Counted from the first letter of the stretch, positions 21,646-33,567 are shown. The stretch: DNA of 64,000 nt from Saururus chinensis (GCA_035235625.1 CP141142.1:19354995-19418994), one strand, 5' to 3'. A program made the numbers and translations. Notes: generated from the letters alone by a model not told the origin.

Positions 21646-22025
21646 ATTGGTATTGAAGCAATCGATTCCTGGAATCATCACCTTCGTTCAATCAACAAGT
21701 CAGTGGCAACAAATCCTCTGTCGTCATGGATCTTGCCATTGTCCCTCTCTTCGCCATCTCCGTTTTGTCATGAAGGGGAAGAAGCCATAAGAATGAGCCA
21801 TAAGAAGACGATAGCTAGCTGCTTCTCCGGTCTCCTTGAACTCATTGCGGATGCCGATGAGGAAACTGTTAGGCGAATGCTTGATCATGAACCGTATGCG
21901 ATGGATGAGCATGGCATCTGGTATGCTCTCATTGGCCTCCTCTCACAACAGGACAGAGTGTGGTGTGTCTCTTTGCCCACACCACTGAGGAGTTTCACCC
22001 GCTTTAGGTCTCCACGGACTACTAA

Positions 22026-22885
<860 letters not shown>

Positions 22886-23631
22886 GGGATTTTCTATTGG
22901 GCCACGCACTTCATAGGACCTACTGGCCCCTCCTCCCACGGGTCTGCCTGCATCCCTGTTTTCACCGGGTTTCCATGAGGAGTTATGCAAGACAGACATG
23001 CCTTATTGTGTCCTCTTGTCACTCACATAATATGTGTGTGTCGTGGGCTATACTACAACTTGGTAGTCCTTCTGGCTAGACTTTGCATGAGTCTGACCTT
23101 ACTCGGATCTAGATGCAGCTTCCTATGCGGGCTGGGCCTTTAGACGGCTCTAGAATTTTAGTGGCCACATGGGTCCATTACTTCACCTATGTTCAAAATT
23201 GTTGCACTGCTGCAACCTATGCTGATTGCTATCTTCAGTATTTCTACCTTGATGCTGTCTGATGCCCTCTGTGGGCAATCTTGGGGTGTCCTATAGGCCC
23301 TATGGTGATTCTTCTTGTTGGAGACCTGTACAGGCACTCCATGTGTCGTGCACCCAACAAGTCAAGCCCATTCATTTGCTCTGTCACCTCCTTCATCTTC
23401 TGCCTCTACCGACCACAACTATATCTTGCCCTTGGATTCAGTTAACTGCACCTCCATCATGTTTGTGCTAGCTTATACACGTCTGCTTTTGAGTAGTAAC
23501 CCACTATCTCCATCATTGTACGTGTCTCATCCACAGTTCTGGACCAGCTGTTCACAACGGAGCTATGGTGGGCCCAATGCTTGGAATTTTAGGTCACCTT
23601 GAGGACGAGATGATGCGGAAGCGGGGTAGAA

Positions 23632-23989
23632 TGTTGTGAACGTCCTAGGGGCTGCCCCAGGGGCCACATGCTAGGGTAATTAGGGTTTTAATTATATAAT
23701 AAGGGCAATTAGGTCAATAGACTAATTAGGGTATTAGTGGTTTGTTTTAATTATGTTATTGGGCCTTAGGTGCCTGTTAGTGAGCCCATTAGTTAGTCTA
23801 TTTAAATGTAAGAGTTACACCCTAATTGGAATTAATGAATGATTAATTATCTTGTCTTCTCCTCTTTCCTCTCTACCTCTCCCTATTGTTCGGTGGTCAT
23901 GCCATCTCTTCTTCCCTTTTCCGGCCTTCCTACTCCGCTCCCTTCTCGTTACCAGCTAGTCAGGCCGTTGTGGATACCGGTCCACAATA
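23632..23989 (+). repeat. Right LTR of element H
   Basis: 358 bp, starting TGTTGTGAACGTCC after a purine tract. It matches the left LTR except for the plastid insert. Confidence 0.85.
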
Positions 23990-24056
23990 ATACCGACTCA
24001 CGCGGACAGCAAATAATGTGGACCAAAATAGGCCCGAGCCCATACCTTGTCCAACA

Positions 24057-24317
24057 TGATGTATGTTGAACAGGTACAAATTTTGGATTGGTTGACATAA
24101 TGATATTCATGTTTGGTTTGACCCTTGTTGGATATTCATTTCCCGCTTATTAAGCTGTTTGGTGCTCGAGTTATGTCACTTCTTTGCAGTTCTATTTATG
24201 TTGTCTGATTTTTTAATTAATGGAACTTGGAAGTTTTATTATCTTGGAACTGTCCATGCTCAGGAACAAATGATTTCCTACATTTGCACGGGCCAAGCTT
24301 TACCCAGGAGCCGAATC
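24057..24317. other. No recognisable feature
   Basis: AT-rich sequence between the target duplication of G and the LINE-like fragment. Nothing was identified. Confidence 0.4.
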
Positions 24318-24540
24318 AATATAGGTGGCTCAACTCATTCAGGTGCTTTCTCCATCAAATCCTTTTTTAGATCTCAAGCTCCTGAGGTGGATTGCCATCC
24401 AATTATTTTCAAGAAGAGGGTAAACAGACATTCGTTTCTAACTTGGTTGTTGCAACCATTGGCTAACTTCAACATCGAGGTATCATTTTGCAAACAGATG
24501 TTTGGAGGCATCTTCACAAGTGTAATATCTTAAGAGTTAA
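24318..24540 (+). pseudogene. Possible LINE reverse-transcriptase zinc-binding fragment
   Basis: The frame reads GAFSIKSFF followed by KKRVNRHSFLTWLLQP. This resembles the zinc-binding region after RT in plant LINEs (pattern: FS.KS, then a tryptophan-rich block and RHSF..WL). It is short, stands alone and lacks the cysteines expected further on. It could be a LINE scrap or a piece of a host gene derived from one. Confidence 0.4.
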
Positions 24541-24778
24541 GCCAATTCATTCTGTGAAAAGCAGTAATCATGCAAGTTGGGCACACAAATGGAGCAAGAG
24601 TGGACAGCTGGGCTTTGCCACTTGCGTGGTCACCTAGAATTTGATGCTAATTAGTGTTACAGTTCACATAATTATAAGTTACTATTTTTTTTAAAATCCG
24701 AATTTTAGATTCCTCAAAAATTTAAGAAGCCTTTTTCTTTTTGTCTATCTTAATTCGAATTTTTTTCCACCGTTCTGC
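24541..24778. other. No recognisable feature
   Basis: AT-rich spacer up to the left LTR of element J, with T-runs. Nothing was identified. Confidence 0.4.
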
Positions 24779-26448
24779 TGTTAGCCCCTTAACTTGACGA
24801 ATGCAGAAAGGGGGCGGCTACCCTCATACTTGGTAGCGGACAGCCAAGTTTTTCTAGGCAGCGGACAGCCTAGGCAGCCCCTTGGGTACGGACGGATGCT
24901 GGGACAGCGCGGGAGATGTTCCGGACGAGCTACTCGCCTTGCGGAGTAGGCTGGGTAGGAGTCCTTGTGCAGACGGGACTCTTGCGGCAAAGCTGGACGC
25001 TGCTTGGACTTAGGCGGAGGACTCCTAAGGCGGATAGGATTCAGCGTATTGTCACGAGGTAGCGGAGCGGACTACCCGTGACACGTGCTGGGGCGCACAC
25101 ACGTGGGAATGTGTTGTATATGAGGTGTGCATTCATTTTGGGAACTGCCCTTAGTATTGCATATCATGTGTGCAGGCGTTGCGGGGAAGGCCCGCAACGT
25201 TGCGCAACATGTGTGCGCAACGTTGAGTAGAAATGCCGCAACGATGCGCACACATAGTTGGCTATGTTGGGACACATAGCCAACTAGCACCATTTTGGAT
25301 TCTAAAGATGTCCCTCCCTATATAGCATAAAAGATTTATGGTGTTTCTCCGGAGTGGCAGCCAAAGTGGCCGTACGGGCATGGTATTTCCGAATTGCGCG
25401 AAACTACCCGAGAACACTCCCAAGGACCCTCAAACACTATATAGGTAGGTGGGCTCGGGTAGTTTCGCGTAATTCGGAAATACCATGCCCGTACGGCCAC
25501 TTTGGCTGCCACTCCGGAGAAACACCATAAATATCTTATGCTATATAGGGAGGGACATCTTTAGAATCCAAAATGGTGCTAGTTGGCTATGTGTCCCAAC
25601 ATAGCCAACTATGTGTGCGCATCGTTGCGGCATTTCTGCGCAACGTTGCGCACACATGTTGCGCAACGTTGTGGGCCTTCCCCGCAACGCCTGCACACAT
25701 GATATGCAACACTAAGGGCAGTTCCCAAAATGAATGCACACCTCATATACAACACATTCCCACGTGTGTGCGCCCCAGCACGTGTCATGGGTAGTCCGCT
25801 CCGCTACCCCGTGACAGTATGCTGGTTGGATGCACTCTTAGTTGGAGTAGGAGACCGGGCAGTAGACTCCTAGGACGGACAAAACTCGTACAAGCAGGCT
25901 GGCTACACTCCTAGGACGGATGGGAGTTGGTTGGCTGGTTCCCTTGGATGGCATGACTCTTGGTGGCAGCATGGCGAAGGACTTCTAGCGGAAGACGGAC
26001 TCGCGAAGGCTTCCTTATCTATGCAATCCCGGAATGGCTTTGGGCTGAGAGTTGGACAAGGTGAGGACTCTTGTATTGGGTGGGTTTTGTACTTCTAGTT
26101 GCTCTAGGACGGACAGCCTATGGCTGAGTCTATTTAAGGGAATCGTTGGGGCGACCAAGGCATGAGAATGCTCTGATTTTCCTGCACAGCGAACCAGGGA
26201 GGAAGAGAAGAAAGAGATCTCAGCCTGGTTGTTCAGCCCTGCCCTCTCCCTACTTGTGTATTTCGACGGACTGATTTACATAGCTTGGGCGGAGACCCTT
26301 GCACCAGGTTGGTTGTGTTGCTTTGTGGTTGTTTTGCTGGTTTTCCCTTGCGCATACGAGTGGGAAGGGAAGAGAGTGGCTGCTGGCTGCGCGGTGTAGT
26401 TAGGCCATCACGAGTGTGAACACTAGGCAAAGCTTTGTGCCCGTGACA
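24779..26448 (+). repeat. Left LTR of element J (contains foldback K)
   Basis: An 899-bp LTR after removal of K (767 bp) and its 4-bp duplication. It matches 27797-28694 closely throughout. Confidence 0.9.
25050..25816. mobile_element. Foldback element K, 362-bp inverted arms
   Basis: The arms 25050-25411 and 25455-25816 are near-perfect inverted copies around a 43-bp loop. The intact site in the right LTR of J (about 28062-28075, CAGCGTATGCTGG) shows exactly what was inserted: K plus a copy of GTAT (25046-25049 and 25817-25820). The outermost 34 bases of each end are themselves a small hairpin: TGTCACG, then GGTAG, a CGGAGCGGA-like centre, CTACC and CGTGACA. Further short palindromes of the GCAACGTTGC type lie at about 25190-25260 and mirror them. 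There is no transposase. The superfamily is not clear; a 4-bp duplication is unusual among plant MITEs. Confidence 0.9.
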
Positions 26449-26889
26449 ATTGGTTCCATTGCCGGGATACTGAATGAGGTGAAAGCTTTGTACGGTCTCT
26501 GCGAAGGAGTTGGCTGACGGTGGCTGAATCGTTGGGATACCTGGAAGAGGTAAGGTCCTTGATGGGTTGTTGCTGAACAGATCAGAGATCCATCCTTGCT
26601 GAAGTGCTGAGACAAACCGGAAGGTGGTGAAAGCTCTTGATGGGCTTGGCGCTAGGCAGGTTGGACATGCTGAGGCGCTGGAATCCCTGAAGGAGTAGAG
26701 GGCTCTTGACGGGCTGCTGCGAAGGTCGTTGGCAGACTTGCTGGGCAGCGATGTGCTGAGACGTTGGGAGATGGCGTTCACCTTGCTGAAGCAGATTCTA
26801 GGATCGGCTACATGGTGGGTTGCAGATCCTTGGACGGGCTTGTACATTGGGGGAGCGGTTTCCCCACATACTTGGAAGATGATGCAGCT

Positions 26890-27513
26890 GCTGGTTAGCC
26901 AAAGATAGGGACGTGGGATACATTCAAGAGGGAGTTGCAGGCACAATTCCTTCCCAAATACGTGTCTTGGATGGCTCGAGAGGCGTTGAGGAACCTCAGG
27001 CATATGGGGGCAGTCCGGGACTACGTTAAGGAGTTCCAATCACTGATTTTGGGTGTGACGAACATGACGGAGGATGACAAGCTATTCTACTTCGTGGCAG
27101 GTTTGCAGACTTGGGCTCAGAACGAGCTGAGACGGAGGGATGTGGAGGACCTTCCTGCAGCAATTGCAACGGCTGATAGCTTGGCGGATTTCAAGCAAAC
27201 TCCCGCTGAGCCAGCAAAGAAGAATGGGGAAGCAAAGGCATCCAACAAGGAGAACACTAAGGGTGGTAATGGTGGCAAAGCAAAGGGCAGCGAGCAGACT
27301 GTCCGGCCTAACAGAAGTAGTGGCTGCTTCATATGCGATGGGCCGCACCGTGCCAAGGAGTGTCCGAAACGGGAAAGGCTGAATGCACTTGTTGCTGAAG
27401 AGGAGAAGGACGAATCTGAGCATGAGGAGGTAGTTCGGATGAATCCCTTGCAGCGAATTGGATGTGTTCGGTTGATGGAGTCCCCGGTTGAGGGGGCAGC
27501 TTTGGGTCATTGA
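26890..27513 (+). CDS. gag of TR-GAG element J
   Basis: Gypsy-type Gag. The core is recognised by VRDYVKEFQSLILGVTNM, then DKLFYFVAGLQTWAQNELRR and DLPAAIATADSLADF. A charged low-complexity linker (KKNGEAKASNKENTKGG) follows, then a CCHC zinc knuckle CFICDGPHRAKECPKRERLN and an acidic tail. The first Met in this frame is at 26935, but coding likeness continues upstream to about 26910 (TWDTFKREL), so the true start is uncertain. Gag would form particles and bind RNA through the knuckle. With no pol in the element, it would act only with another element's enzymes. It is of the gypsy type common in plants and belongs to a family other than elements A-E. Confidence 0.8.
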
Positions 27514-27796
27514 GGATTCGAAGGAAGGAGAGGAGTGGACTCCCCAAGCCTTGGCTGATCGAAGCAGCTAAGGGGCGGACTGATGCAGTGGTTCATGGGA
27601 TGGTGGGCAGCGGGTGTTGCTCAGACTTGGCCGAAGGTGGACTTAGGCTGGGTGGAATTGACTTGGCCATGGTGTGATGCGAAGTGTTAGCTTCTTGCTG
27701 GTGGGTTCACAGAGGCGGATGGCTGAAGTGCTTCAATCGGTGCACCTGGGAGTTGGGGCTTCGACGAGGGCATCGAAGAATTAAGTGTGGGAGGCC

Positions 27797-28694
27797 TGTT
27801 AGCCCCTTAACTTGACGGATGCGGAAAGGGGGCGGCTACCCTCATACTTGGCAGCGTACAGCCAAGTTTTTCTAGGCAACAGATAGCCTAGCCAGCCCCT
27901 TGGGCACGGACGGATGCTGGGACAGCGCGGGAGATGTTCCGAACGAGCTACTCGCCTTGCGGAGCAAGCTGGGTAGGAGTCCTTGCGCTGACGGGACTCT
28001 TGCGGTGAAGCTGGACACTGCTTGGACTTAGGGGAGGACTCCTAAGGCAGATAGGATTCAGCGTATGCTGGCTGGCTGCACTCCTAGTTGGAGTAGGAGA
28101 TTGGGTAGCAAACTCTTAAGACGGACAAGACTCGTACAAGCAGGCTGGCTACACTCCTAGGATGGATGGGAGTTGGTTGGCTGGTTCCCTTGGATGGCAT
28201 GACTCTTGGTGGCAGCATGGTGAAGGACTTCTAGCGGAAGACGGACTCGCGAAGGCTTCTTTATCTATGCAATCCCGGAATGGCTTTGGGCTGAGAGTTG
28301 GACAGGGTGAGGACTCTTGTATTAGGTGGGTTTTGTACTTCTAGTTGCTCTAAGACGGCCAGCCTATGGCTGAGTCTATTTAAGGGAATGGTTGGGGCAG
28401 CCAAGGCATGAAAATGCTCTGATTTTCCTGCACAGCGAACCAGGGAGGAAGAGAAGAAAGAGATCTTAGCCTGGTTGTTCAGCCCTGCCCTCTCCCTACT
28501 TGTGTATTTCGAGTGACTGATTTACATAGCTTGGGTAGAGACCCTTGCACCAGGTTGGTTGTGTTGCTTTGTAGTTGTTTTGCTGGTTTTCCCTTGCGCA
28601 TGCGAGTGGGAAGGGAAGAAAGTGGCTGCCGGTTGCGCGGTGTAGTTAGGCCATCACGAGTGCGAACGCTAGGCAAAGCTTTGTGCCCGTGACA
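27797..28694 (+). repeat. Right LTR of element J
   Basis: 898 bp, TGTTAGCC to GTGACA, uninterrupted. It preserves the empty site of foldback K. Confidence 0.9.
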
Positions 28695-29562
28695 CTAACC
28701 AAGATAGTCATCACTAGCAAACCACCATCTCTATGCAGGGAGCATTCTCTATATTCGATGTAACATTCCCTTCTCATATTAAAAGTTCTATTTAAGTTTT
28801 AAACTAAACTAAAATTTAAATAAAACATTCATTATGAGACGGAGGTAATTAAAAAGGAGAAGCGCCGTAACACCCGCATTTACGTTTGGCAGTCGGAACG
28901 ATCACTTCACTCGTACATGCTCTGGTGTGTGAATTTGCATATGAGAGTGAATTTGCATCCATGCATACATTAGCACATACTTAAAAGCAATGAGCAGGAG
29001 TACGCTTGATGCATATGTAGTACATTTTTTTAAGAACTTAGTAGGCACAATTGTCCTCATCAGCCGTTACATGGCTCACCCCCGTGCCAATGACATTGTT
29101 GATTATCACATGCTCTCCATCTCAAAAGGCGGGAACGAGAATGAATGTTAACCAACCACGTCATAAGTGGAGAAGGAAGTGGTGAAGTCACGTGGTACAA
29201 GTGGTCACTAAAATCTAGTCTTTACAGTGTTCATTTAGCATAATCTTATTGACTATGATGATAAAAATCATCTATGTAATTTAAATTACTAACATCAATA
29301 CCATTTTCTCACCATATGTAGAGTTGTGAAGAAGCAACCCCAAATTAATGAAATTATTTTTTTTGTGTTGGATAGCAGTTATCACAGTCCAACTAACTAT
29401 TAAAACAATAAGCCAATTTTCTGCCAGAACAGTTCTTCTACCCCTGATATCTGTAAGGAATTGGCATCCTGCGGTGTGAGCCCATTAGGATACAAATTAA
29501 GAAGCTAAACATTACTTACATATTCAACTAGAAGAATCAAAGACTTCCGTTAATGGAAAGAG
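28695..29562. other. Intergenic stretch with one MITE
   Basis: AT-rich, no ORF of note. Apart from the Stowaway-like MITE at 28763-28845, nothing is recognised. The sequence is not visibly repeated elsewhere in the window, so it may be old single-copy DNA. Confidence 0.4.
28763..28845. mobile_element. Probable Stowaway-like MITE
   Basis: The right end reads CATTCATTATGAGACGGAGG. Its complement, CCTCCGTCTCATAATGAATG, is typical of Stowaway ends. The left end (ACATTCCCTTCTCATATTAA) is a diverged inverted copy. TA dinucleotides flank both sides (28761-28762 and 28846-28847), as expected for Tc1/mariner-type MITEs. The interior is about 45 bp and AT-rich. Confidence 0.55.
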
Positions 29563-30503
29563 TGTTGGACCATGGTATGGGCTCGGGCTTGGGCCCAGTT
29601 TGGTCCAACCTTGTTGCGGTTAGGGTGAACTGATATGGGCTACGGGGTCTAAGGGTGGTGGGGGCAGTCACGCAGACCCCACATATGCCTTCGTTACACT
29701 AATTTGAATAGGACCCGCCTACATCACACACGCACACTAGGCATTTGACTAGGTCATGCATTAACAGGTTGGGGGGCCCACACACGTAAATTATTTATCG
29801 AGGGTGGGACCCGTGGTTAGAAAGAAATCAACCCTGTCGCGGGCTTCTCTGTGTGTAGGGGGTCCAGGCTTCCGGGGCTCTGAGAGATATAGCCCGCTCC
29901 TGTTGTGTTTAAACCTCAAGTGGAACTAGAAGAAATAAAGAAAGATAGCCCAATTAAGTTCAGCCCACTTTTAGGCCCGCTTAAGATAGGAATGTGGGAG
30001 GGTATTTAAGGGAGAGAAAGAGAGGAGACAGCCCTAAGTGTGGCTCGCCCCCTCTTGTCTCCTCTCTCCCAATCTAGCCGCCTCCCTCTCTCTCCTCCCC
30101 TCTCAAAGACCTCTTAGGTGGGCTGAAAGGAGAGGACTCTCCTCCATTGCTGGGTTGGGTTGGAGCTTGATTGGGCTGCATCTTGCTGAGATTTCTTCAA
30201 CCAAGAGCTTCGATTTGTGAGGGATCAACACATAGAGGTAATCTCCTTTCCACTGCTTGTTGTTCTTGAGATTGGTGTGTGTGGGCTGATCTTTTGGAGG
30301 GCGTGCAAGTGGTGGACAGCCCAGGTCAGTATGCTTTTGATCTGATTTGTATTCTTAATTGCATGATCTATTTGATTGGATATGTTTATTGCTCATTGAT
30401 TTAGGATTTATGCTTAATTGTTGTAGTTTACTCATAAAGGCTGATTTTTAATTGGTGTGCCACCCCCATCCCACCATGCTTCCACTGGTCCAGCTACTCT
30501 TCA
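29563..30503 (+). repeat. 5' LTR of element F
   Basis: From TGTTGGACCATGG to CTACTCTTCA. It contains CT-rich runs near 30050-30110, probably around the RNA start. The primer site TGGTATCGGAGCC follows at 30505-30517. Confidence 0.8.
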
Positions 30504-30504
30504 A

Positions 30505-30517
30505 TGGTATCGGAGCC
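30505..30517 (+). other. Primer-binding site of element F
   Basis: TGGTATCGGAGCC is a one-base variant of the initiator tRNA-Met site TGGTATCAGAGCC. It lies one base inside the LTR. Confidence 0.85.
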
Positions 30518-31431
30518 TAGGTGGGGGTCGTTGGTTGCAGATCCAATCAAGAATTGATTTTGATTACCCAATCTAGGTTTTGCATGCTAGAATTGGGAAT
30601 TTGGTTAAATTGATTAATCTACTAGATCTAATCATAGGGCTTTTATTTTTAAGTTTAAATTGGATATATATTGGACTGTTTTGAATGATTTGCATGCTGG
30701 AATTGATGTGATTTTAAGTTTAATTGAATATCGCATATTTGTATGCTTATTAGGGCAAAAATAGTCAATTCGGCTTTGAATTTTTTGCACAATTAATTCT
30801 CTTATCACTTTCTAGGCACACACTATCTTGCTGGTCAGCAAGAGTTAATTGATTTATTTTTTATTAAAATAAATTAATTTTGTGAATTATAAAGGTGTGA
30901 ATTGTTTGTTTTAGTCTTAAGGCATTTTGGTTAATTCACACTTGCTATGTGTGTTCTAATAATTTTCTATCCAGAAATATTGTTCACTGATTTGAATAAT
31001 CTTTGATAAGTAGCTATGTAAAATTTTTGGTGTGTATTTAATGGTGAAAAGACCAAAATAGCCCTAGGGCTATTTTAGTAATTTTACACCAAAAAATTTT
31101 TGGACAGAAATATAAAATTCCAACAGCCTCAAAATTGTTTATTTTTTATATTTAAGTGTTGAGTAAGGTGTTTAGGGGATTCTAAAATCATAAAACACCT
31201 ACATAACATTATTAGGATAATTTCCTTAAGGGGTAGTTAGGGTTATTTTTGGAAAGTGACCCAAACCTTAATTAAAGTATATCTAAATTATATAACTCAG
31301 CATAATATACTCATTTCTCTTAGGATTATTATTAAATTAAGAGTTCTCTAAGCAATTACCTTATTTAGATGAGGTTAGCCTTCCATATATAGTATTAATT
31401 TCCTACTCTGTCTTTTCTTCTATTAGTTGTA

Positions 31432-31900
31432 TGATGGCTTCCAAGATAGTCACTTCAAAATTAGGAAAATCTGAGAAGCTAAATGCTCATAACTAAATAG
31501 TGTGGAAGAGAAAGAAACACCATATCCTAACTCTTTCTGATCTTACTTGTGTCATTGACCAAATCATTAAGCCACTGCCAAAGGGTGCTTCAGCTGCTCA
31601 GAGGAAAGCTCATGAAAAACTGAGGGATGATGACAATAAGGCTAGGTCCACCATACTGACTTTCATGGAGCCAAAAATGGAAAGGCTCTATGAGAAGTAT
31701 AAGTCTACCAAAGAGATGTTGGAAGTAGTTTCTGTCAGGTATGGGGAGCGAACAGAAGCTCATAAGAGGATGTTGCACTCTAAGTATTAGAACTTCAGGA
31801 TGAGAGAAGGAGATGATGTGAATGAGCACCTGAGTACCATGTCCATCATTACTGATAACATAGAGCCACTGGAGGACCCCATCTCTTGGGGTAACATGGA
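31432..31900 (+). pseudogene. gag region of copia element F (partial)
   Basis: Copia-type gag of the UBN2-like class. Visible blocks are WKRKKHHILTLSDLTCVIDQ, then ARSTILTFMEPKMERLYEKY, the helix KEMLEVVSVRYGER and then REGDDVNEHLSTMSIITDNI. In living elements this forms the particle shell. It is a partial, broken fossil, and only the N-terminal portion is in place. Confidence 0.75.
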
Positions 31901-32210
31901 GTAACAATACTCAGGGTACTGTGAGTAACATGGAGTGTCCTCGCTCATGCAATTGTGTGTAAGCCGGGGCATTTTTAAATGGGTCTCATTTTCAAAACCA
32001 CAAATTATTGACATACTACATTTACTATAATACAAATTGATGTAGAAATTGATTTATCAATTATCCTAGCTTCTGAATCAATGTGTTTCCCATGACATAA
32101 CTACGATTATGCAACTAAGAAGAAGAGGAGAGGTTCACCTAGATGAGCTTTTGAAGTGACCAATCAATTACTCATTTTTTAAATGCAATATCAGGCAATA
32201 GAGATGCAAG
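31901..32210. other. No recognisable feature
   Basis: Sequence between the copia gag remnant and CACTA element 1. Its continuation after the CACTA element is 36137-36223. It is not assigned. Confidence 0.4.
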
Positions 32211-32699
32211 CACTACAACAAAAAAAACTATTAGCGATGCTTATAAGCGTCGCTAATAATAATATGTGTCGCTAATAACTATTAGTGACGCTTATAAACC
32301 GTTGCTACTTACGTCGCTAAAAAACAAGTCGCTATTTATCATTAGCGACGCTTAAGGAAAGTGTCGCTAATAGAGCACATTAATGACATTTATACATACG
32401 TCGCTAATAATTGTAGTACTAAAGTGTCGCTAATAGTAAAATTATTAGCGACGCATAATAATACGTGTCGCTATTACTTGCTTATTAGCGACGCTTTCCT
32501 ATACATCGCTAATATAAAAATTTATTTTGAAAAAAATAAATAATAATTTATTAGCGACACTTTGTAAGTGTCGCTAATAAAAATTTTAATTTTTTTAAAG
32601 AACTTAGTTAATAAAAAAATATTTTTATGTATTAGCGACGCTTTATAAAAAAAATCTTTAGTGACACTTTTATAAGCGTCGCTAAAAACTTTAGAAAAA

Positions 32700-33440
32700 T
32701 TTTAAAAAGATCGGCACCGGAATCCGGTGGAAGTGCCGAATCCGGCGCCGGTGGGAGGTTGGGGCACCTGTGGTGACCAGGGAGACTAGGGGGGAGCCTG
32801 GGAGAGGGAGGAGGTGGGGTGGCTGGCTGGATTCTAGTGGGAAGCCGGAATCCAGTCCGCCCCCCCTCTCCCTCTGTTGACTGCAAATGGGATGGGCAGG
32901 GGGGGACGGGGTGCGAAGGAGAAGTGAGAGTGGGAGGGCCGGCCTCCCACCTCTGGTGAGAAGGGGGGGTGGGAGGGAGGGGGTGACCGACCACCCCCTC
33001 TCTCCCCTTGGTCCACCCCCCCTCTGGTTTTCAGAGGAAGGGAAGGAGGTGGGCCGACTAAGGGGAGAGAGGGGAAAGAGGAGGCCGGAGAGAGAGGGGA
33101 AAGAGGGGGCCAGAGAGAGAGGGGAGTGGGGATGCCGGGGCCAGAGCGGATCGTGGTGACTGCGGCCGGACACGGGTGGCAGAAGGCGTCTAAGGGGTGG
33201 AGAACGGGAGGGGAGGAGTGGAGGGGGGTGTGGGGCGGATGGAGGCAAACGGGCGGCGGAGAGATGAGAGACGAGGGCAGAAGAAGGGAGACATACAGCG
33301 GCGGCAGAGGACAGATGGCGGCGCGAGACGAGGTGTTGAAGAAAAACACCCGCGCGGGCGAAATCGCACGTGGTGGGGATATATATTCGCCTGCGCGAGG
33401 CGAAAATTTAGCCCCACGCGGGCCATTTTCGCCTAGCGCA
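32700..33440. other. GC-rich segment inside CACTA element 1
   Basis: Strongly G-rich on the plus strand, with long open frames in several phases (for example 32691-33248 minus and 33126-33446 plus). These owe their length to composition and show no domain. Part of it (about 32785-32850, with the run GGAGCCTGGGAGAGGGAGG) resembles the complement of 41810-41870 in CACTA element 2, so it is an old family component rather than a recent capture. At 33350-33440 are short GC-rich hairpins with TTCGCC/GGCGAA cores. Confidence 0.6.
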
Positions 33441-33494
33441 CACTAGAAAAATTCGCAAGTTTAACGACACTTACTAAGCGTCGCAAAAACGTAA

Positions 33495-33567
33495 CTTTCT
33501 CCCCTACATATTCTCTCTCCCCCTCTCTCTCCTCTCTCTCTCCTCTCTCTCTCTTCTCTCTCACCCT

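Larger units (their letters stand above)
24779..28694 (+). mobile_element. Element J: LTR-gag-LTR element (TR-GAG type)
   Basis: Two LTRs of 898-899 bp (24779-26448 once foldback K is removed, and 27797-28694), both TGTTAGCCCC...CCCGTGACA, enclose only 1348 bp. The interior has a primer-site-like stretch at about 26450 (TTGGTTCCATTGCCGGG), one gag gene and a purine-rich tract (AATTAAGTGTGGGAGG) before the right LTR. There is no room for, and no trace of, protease, RT, RNase H or integrase. This is the layout described for TR-GAG elements, which need enzymes from a partner. The flanks (TCTGC left, CTAAC right) do not match, so no target duplication is seen. The gag frame looks long and mostly open. 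Confidence 0.85.
29563..31900 (+). mobile_element. Element F: copia-like element, 5' part
   Basis: A plus-strand copia-type element with a 941-bp 5' LTR (29563-30503), an initiator-tRNA primer site and an AU-rich leader, followed by the first part of gag. Coding likeness fades at about 31900. No protease, integrase, RT or 3' LTR was found before the CACTA element at 32211. It is truncated and broken. Its LTR is a relative of solo LTR G. Confidence 0.75.

Noticed and set aside
25072-25794. Two open frames (25072-25293 minus and 25573-25794 plus) coding nearly the same 73-residue peptide
   Set aside because: They are mirror images produced by the inverted arms of foldback K. No domain and no support for expression.
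28741-29562. Search for a host gene in the apparently single-copy stretch
   Set aside because: No open frame, splice-like layout or recognisable protein likeness beyond a small MITE.
30505-30517. tRNA-like string TGGTATCGGAGCC, and similar strings at 13437, 21647 and 9005, as possible tRNA gene pieces
   Set aside because: All sit directly inside LTR ends and match only the 3' end of initiator tRNA-Met; they are primer-binding sites.
32230-32690. Regular short palindromic repeats that at first look like a CRISPR array
   Set aside because: Spacing and orientation vary, and the array lies between exact CACTA termini with a target duplication. These are CACTA subterminal repeats in a plant genome.
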